In this document: in pieces, positions 22,329-23,869 of the stretch
Layout: every line of letters begins with the position of its first letter
Numbering within the stretch: position 1 is the first letter of the stretch
DNA from: Azonexaceae bacterium
GTDB lineage: Bacteria > Pseudomonadota > Gammaproteobacteria > Burkholderiales > Rhodocyclaceae
DNA length: 23,869 nucleotides
Assembly (NCBI GenBank): GCA_009469685.1
Contig: SSTA01000412.1
Coordinates: forward strand, 1 to 23,869
Direction: 5' to 3'
The notes under the pieces: model-generated
Databases searched by the model: none
Told to the model about the DNA's origin: nothing
The model's input: only the letters and a program-made list of their open reading frames with translations
Position numbers and translations under genes: made by a program

Positions 22329-23617
22329 GCGGCACCGCCCTACCCGGGTGGCTGGCACCGCTACTGACGCGGCGCATGGCCATTTGCGTCGCCACCGGTT
22401 TTTCCTCGGGTCTGCCTCTCTTTCTCCTGCTCAACCTCCTGCCGGCCTGGTTGAAGACCGAGGGGATCGGCATCCGGGAAATCGGCCTCTTCGCCCTCAT
22501 CCAGTTTCCCTATACCTGGAAGTTCCTCTGGTCGCCTCTGGTGGACCGCTATGCCTTGCCGCTCCTCGGCCGGCGCCGAGGTTGGATGCTCATCACTCAG
22601 GTTCTCCTGGCGCTTGCCATCGCCGGGATCGGCGTCTTTTCGCCGCAGGAAGGGCTGCGAGCCATCGCCGTTGCGGCGGTCGCCATCGCCCTTTTTTCCG
22701 CTACCCAGGACATCGTCCTCGACGCCTATCGGCGCGAGCTCCTGCTGGAAAACGAATTGGGTCTGGGCAATGCCGTACACGTCAATGCGTACAAGATCGC
22801 CGGCCTGGTCCCCGGCTCTCTTTCCCTCTGGCTCGCCGACCGCCTGCCGTGGAGCGAAGTCTTTGCCATCACGGCCCTGTTCATGCTCCCCGGCGCCCTG
22901 ATGACCCTGCTGGTGCGCGAGCCCGCCACCGCGGTTCAAGCCCCCAAGACCCTGGACCAGGCCGTGCGGGCGCCATTCAGGGAATTTCTTTCGCGGGCCG
23001 GTATCCGCGGGGCGCTGCTCGTCCTGTCGTTCATCTTTCTTTACAAGCTGGGCGATTCGCTGTGCACTGCGCTGGCGACACCGTTCTACCTGGACATGGG
23101 CTTCACCAAGACCGAAATCGGTCTGGTCGCCAAGAATGCCGGGCTGTGGCCTTCGGTGATCGGCGGGCTTCTGGGCGGCTTATGGATGGTAAGGCTGGGC
23201 ATCAACCGGGCTCTGTGGATCTTCGGTTTCGTCCAACTGGTTGCGATTTTCGGCTTCGCCGGGCTCGCCGCCCTCGGGCCTGCCCCGGCCAGCCCGGAGC
23301 GGCTCTGGATCCTGGCTGGAGTCATCGGCTTCGAGGCCCTTGGAGTCGGCTTGGGAACCGCCGCCTTCGTCGCCTACATCGCGCGAACCACCCACCCGGC
23401 CTATACGGCCACCCAGTTTGCGCTGTTCACCAGCCTCGCAGCGGTTCCCCGCACCGTGGTCAATGCCTCGGCGGGCTGGTTGGTTGAGGGGCTGGGCTGG
23501 ACGCAGTTCTTTCTGCTGTGTGCGGGATTGGCGGTTCCGGGCATGCTGCTCCTGGCGAAAGTCGCTCCCTGGAGGGAAATCCCGCCCAATGCTCCCCAGG
23601 GAGCGGATACCCGCTAG
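22325..23617 (+). CDS. ampG: AmpG-like MFS muropeptide permease
   Basis: This 430-residue major-facilitator protein has about 12 hydrophobic segments. The AmpG-type pattern is visible: FSSGLPLFLLLNLLPAWLKT near the N-terminus, then IREIGLFALIQFPYTWKFLW, PLVDRYALPLLGRRRGWM and ATQDIVLDAYRRELL. AmpG imports GlcNAc-anhydroMurNAc peptides for cell-wall recycling and can affect beta-lactamase induction. The GTG start overlaps the metW stop (GTGA). Linkage to methionine genes is positional; a functional tie is not known. Its TAG shares bases with the convergent gene's stop in CTAG (23614-23617). Confidence 0.88.
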   Translation: MSGTALPGWLAPLLTRRMAICVATGFSSGLPLFLLLNLLPAWLKTEGIGIREIGLFALIQFPYTWKFLWSPLVDRYALPLLGRRRGWMLITQVLLALAIAGIGVFSPQEGLRAIAVAAVAIALFSATQDIVLDAYRRELLLENELGLGNAVHVNAYKIAGLVPGSLSLWLADRLPWSEVFAITALFMLPGALMTLLVREPATAVQAPKTLDQAVRAPFREFLSRAGIRGALLVLSFIFLYKLGDSLCTALATPFYLDMGFTKTEIGLVAKNAGLWPSVIGGLLGGLWMVRLGINRALWIFGFVQLVAIFGFAGLAALGPAPASPERLWILAGVIGFEALGVGLGTAAFVAYIARTTHPAYTATQFALFTSLAAVPRTVVNASAGWLVEGLGWTQFFLLCAGLAVPGMLLLAKVAPWREIPPNAPQGADTR

Positions 23618-23869
23618 CTTCTCGGCTTGCGCCGTCGATCCAGCCACCAGGCGTAGACCGGCAGGAGAATCGCCGACCCGGGCAGCACCAAGAGCAAGAG
23701 ATAGGGGGAGAGATGACTCAGCCGGCGGAGATGGGCGACGAGGGCAAGCTTGTCGCTCTCGCTCCAGTGCTCGCCATTGCGCGGTTTCATGAGCAAAGGC
23801 ATGAAACCCCGCATGGCGATCACCTGGGTGACCACACGCTGCATTTCCCTACGCTGGGACGCGAGGATC
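23614..23869 (-). CDS. Small membrane protein, 5' end cut by window edge
   Basis: The minus-strand frame is open from the right window edge to TAG 23614-23616, about 85 residues seen. A polar helical part (GEHWSESDKLALVAHLRRLS) precedes one clear membrane segment (PYLLLLVLPGSAILLPVYAWWL) and a basic tail (DRRRKPRS), giving a tail-anchored or single-span topology with the C-terminus probably cytosolic. An internal ATG at 23844 exists, but codons upstream of it are also open and natural, so the gene likely starts beyond the window. The family is unidentified; the segment before the anchor recalls short hypothetical proteins of Rhodocyclales. Confidence 0.65.
   Translation of the reverse strand, partial: ILASQRREMQRVVTQVIAMRGFMPLLMKPRNGEHWSESDKLALVAHLRRLSHLSPYLLLLVLPGSAILLPVYAWWLDRRRKPRS

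Overview
The window looks like a high-GC betaproteobacterial chromosome, probably Rhodocyclales-like. This placement is inferred from the gene order miaB-phoH-ybeY-corC-lnt and metX-metW-ampG and from the general protein style; no search was run. Two parts are clearly different. Positions 1 to about 7.86 kb are the right end of an integrated genomic island. From about 7.86 kb to the end is ordinary chromosome.

Island (1-7857). Almost everything reads leftward (minus strand) as a tightly packed, often overlapping run of small genes. In transcription order these are: an unknown 224-aa protein; an AlpA/MerR-like DNA-binding protein; a winged-helix-like protein; a p15/PC4-like coactivator; a putative helix-turn-helix protein whose 3' end carries palindromic DNA; a CxxC zinc-ribbon protein; a coiled-coil protein; and a chain of short hypothetical genes ending in a secreted DUF4124-like protein cut by the window edge. 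A frameshifted pseudogene lies between this run and the tyrosine integrase. The integrase abuts a 50-bp 3' fragment of a tRNA-Lys(CUU) gene, which is the attachment site. The intact tRNA-Lys and the other island end should lie left of the window.

Chromosome (7858-23869). After the old tRNA-Lys terminator come tRNA-Met (minus) and then a plus-strand cluster: a small hypothetical gene, miaB (tRNA thiomethylation), phoH/ybeZ and ybeY (rRNA maturation), corC and lnt (envelope and lipoprotein maturation). A convergent lytic transglycosylase follows. Next is a possible nutrient-responsive cyclic-di-GMP locus. On the plus strand it has a periplasmic substrate-binding protein and a membrane GGDEF/degenerate-EAL protein. 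On the minus strand it has a PilZ-STAS-like protein translationally coupled to a TonB-dependent receptor.

The last block is metX-metW-ampG, with 4-base overlaps. It sits behind a clear promoter, a SAM-II-type riboswitch and an intrinsic terminator. A mutually exclusive antiterminator can be drawn from the sequence, which suggests SAM-controlled transcription attenuation of methionine synthesis. A partial minus-strand membrane-protein gene closes the window.

Most notable observations: the SAM-II/terminator switch; four palindromic sites in the island spaced at whole helical turns; the two-operon c-di-GMP locus; and two genes whose -10 box lies exactly 6 nt before the ATG, suggesting leaderless mRNAs.
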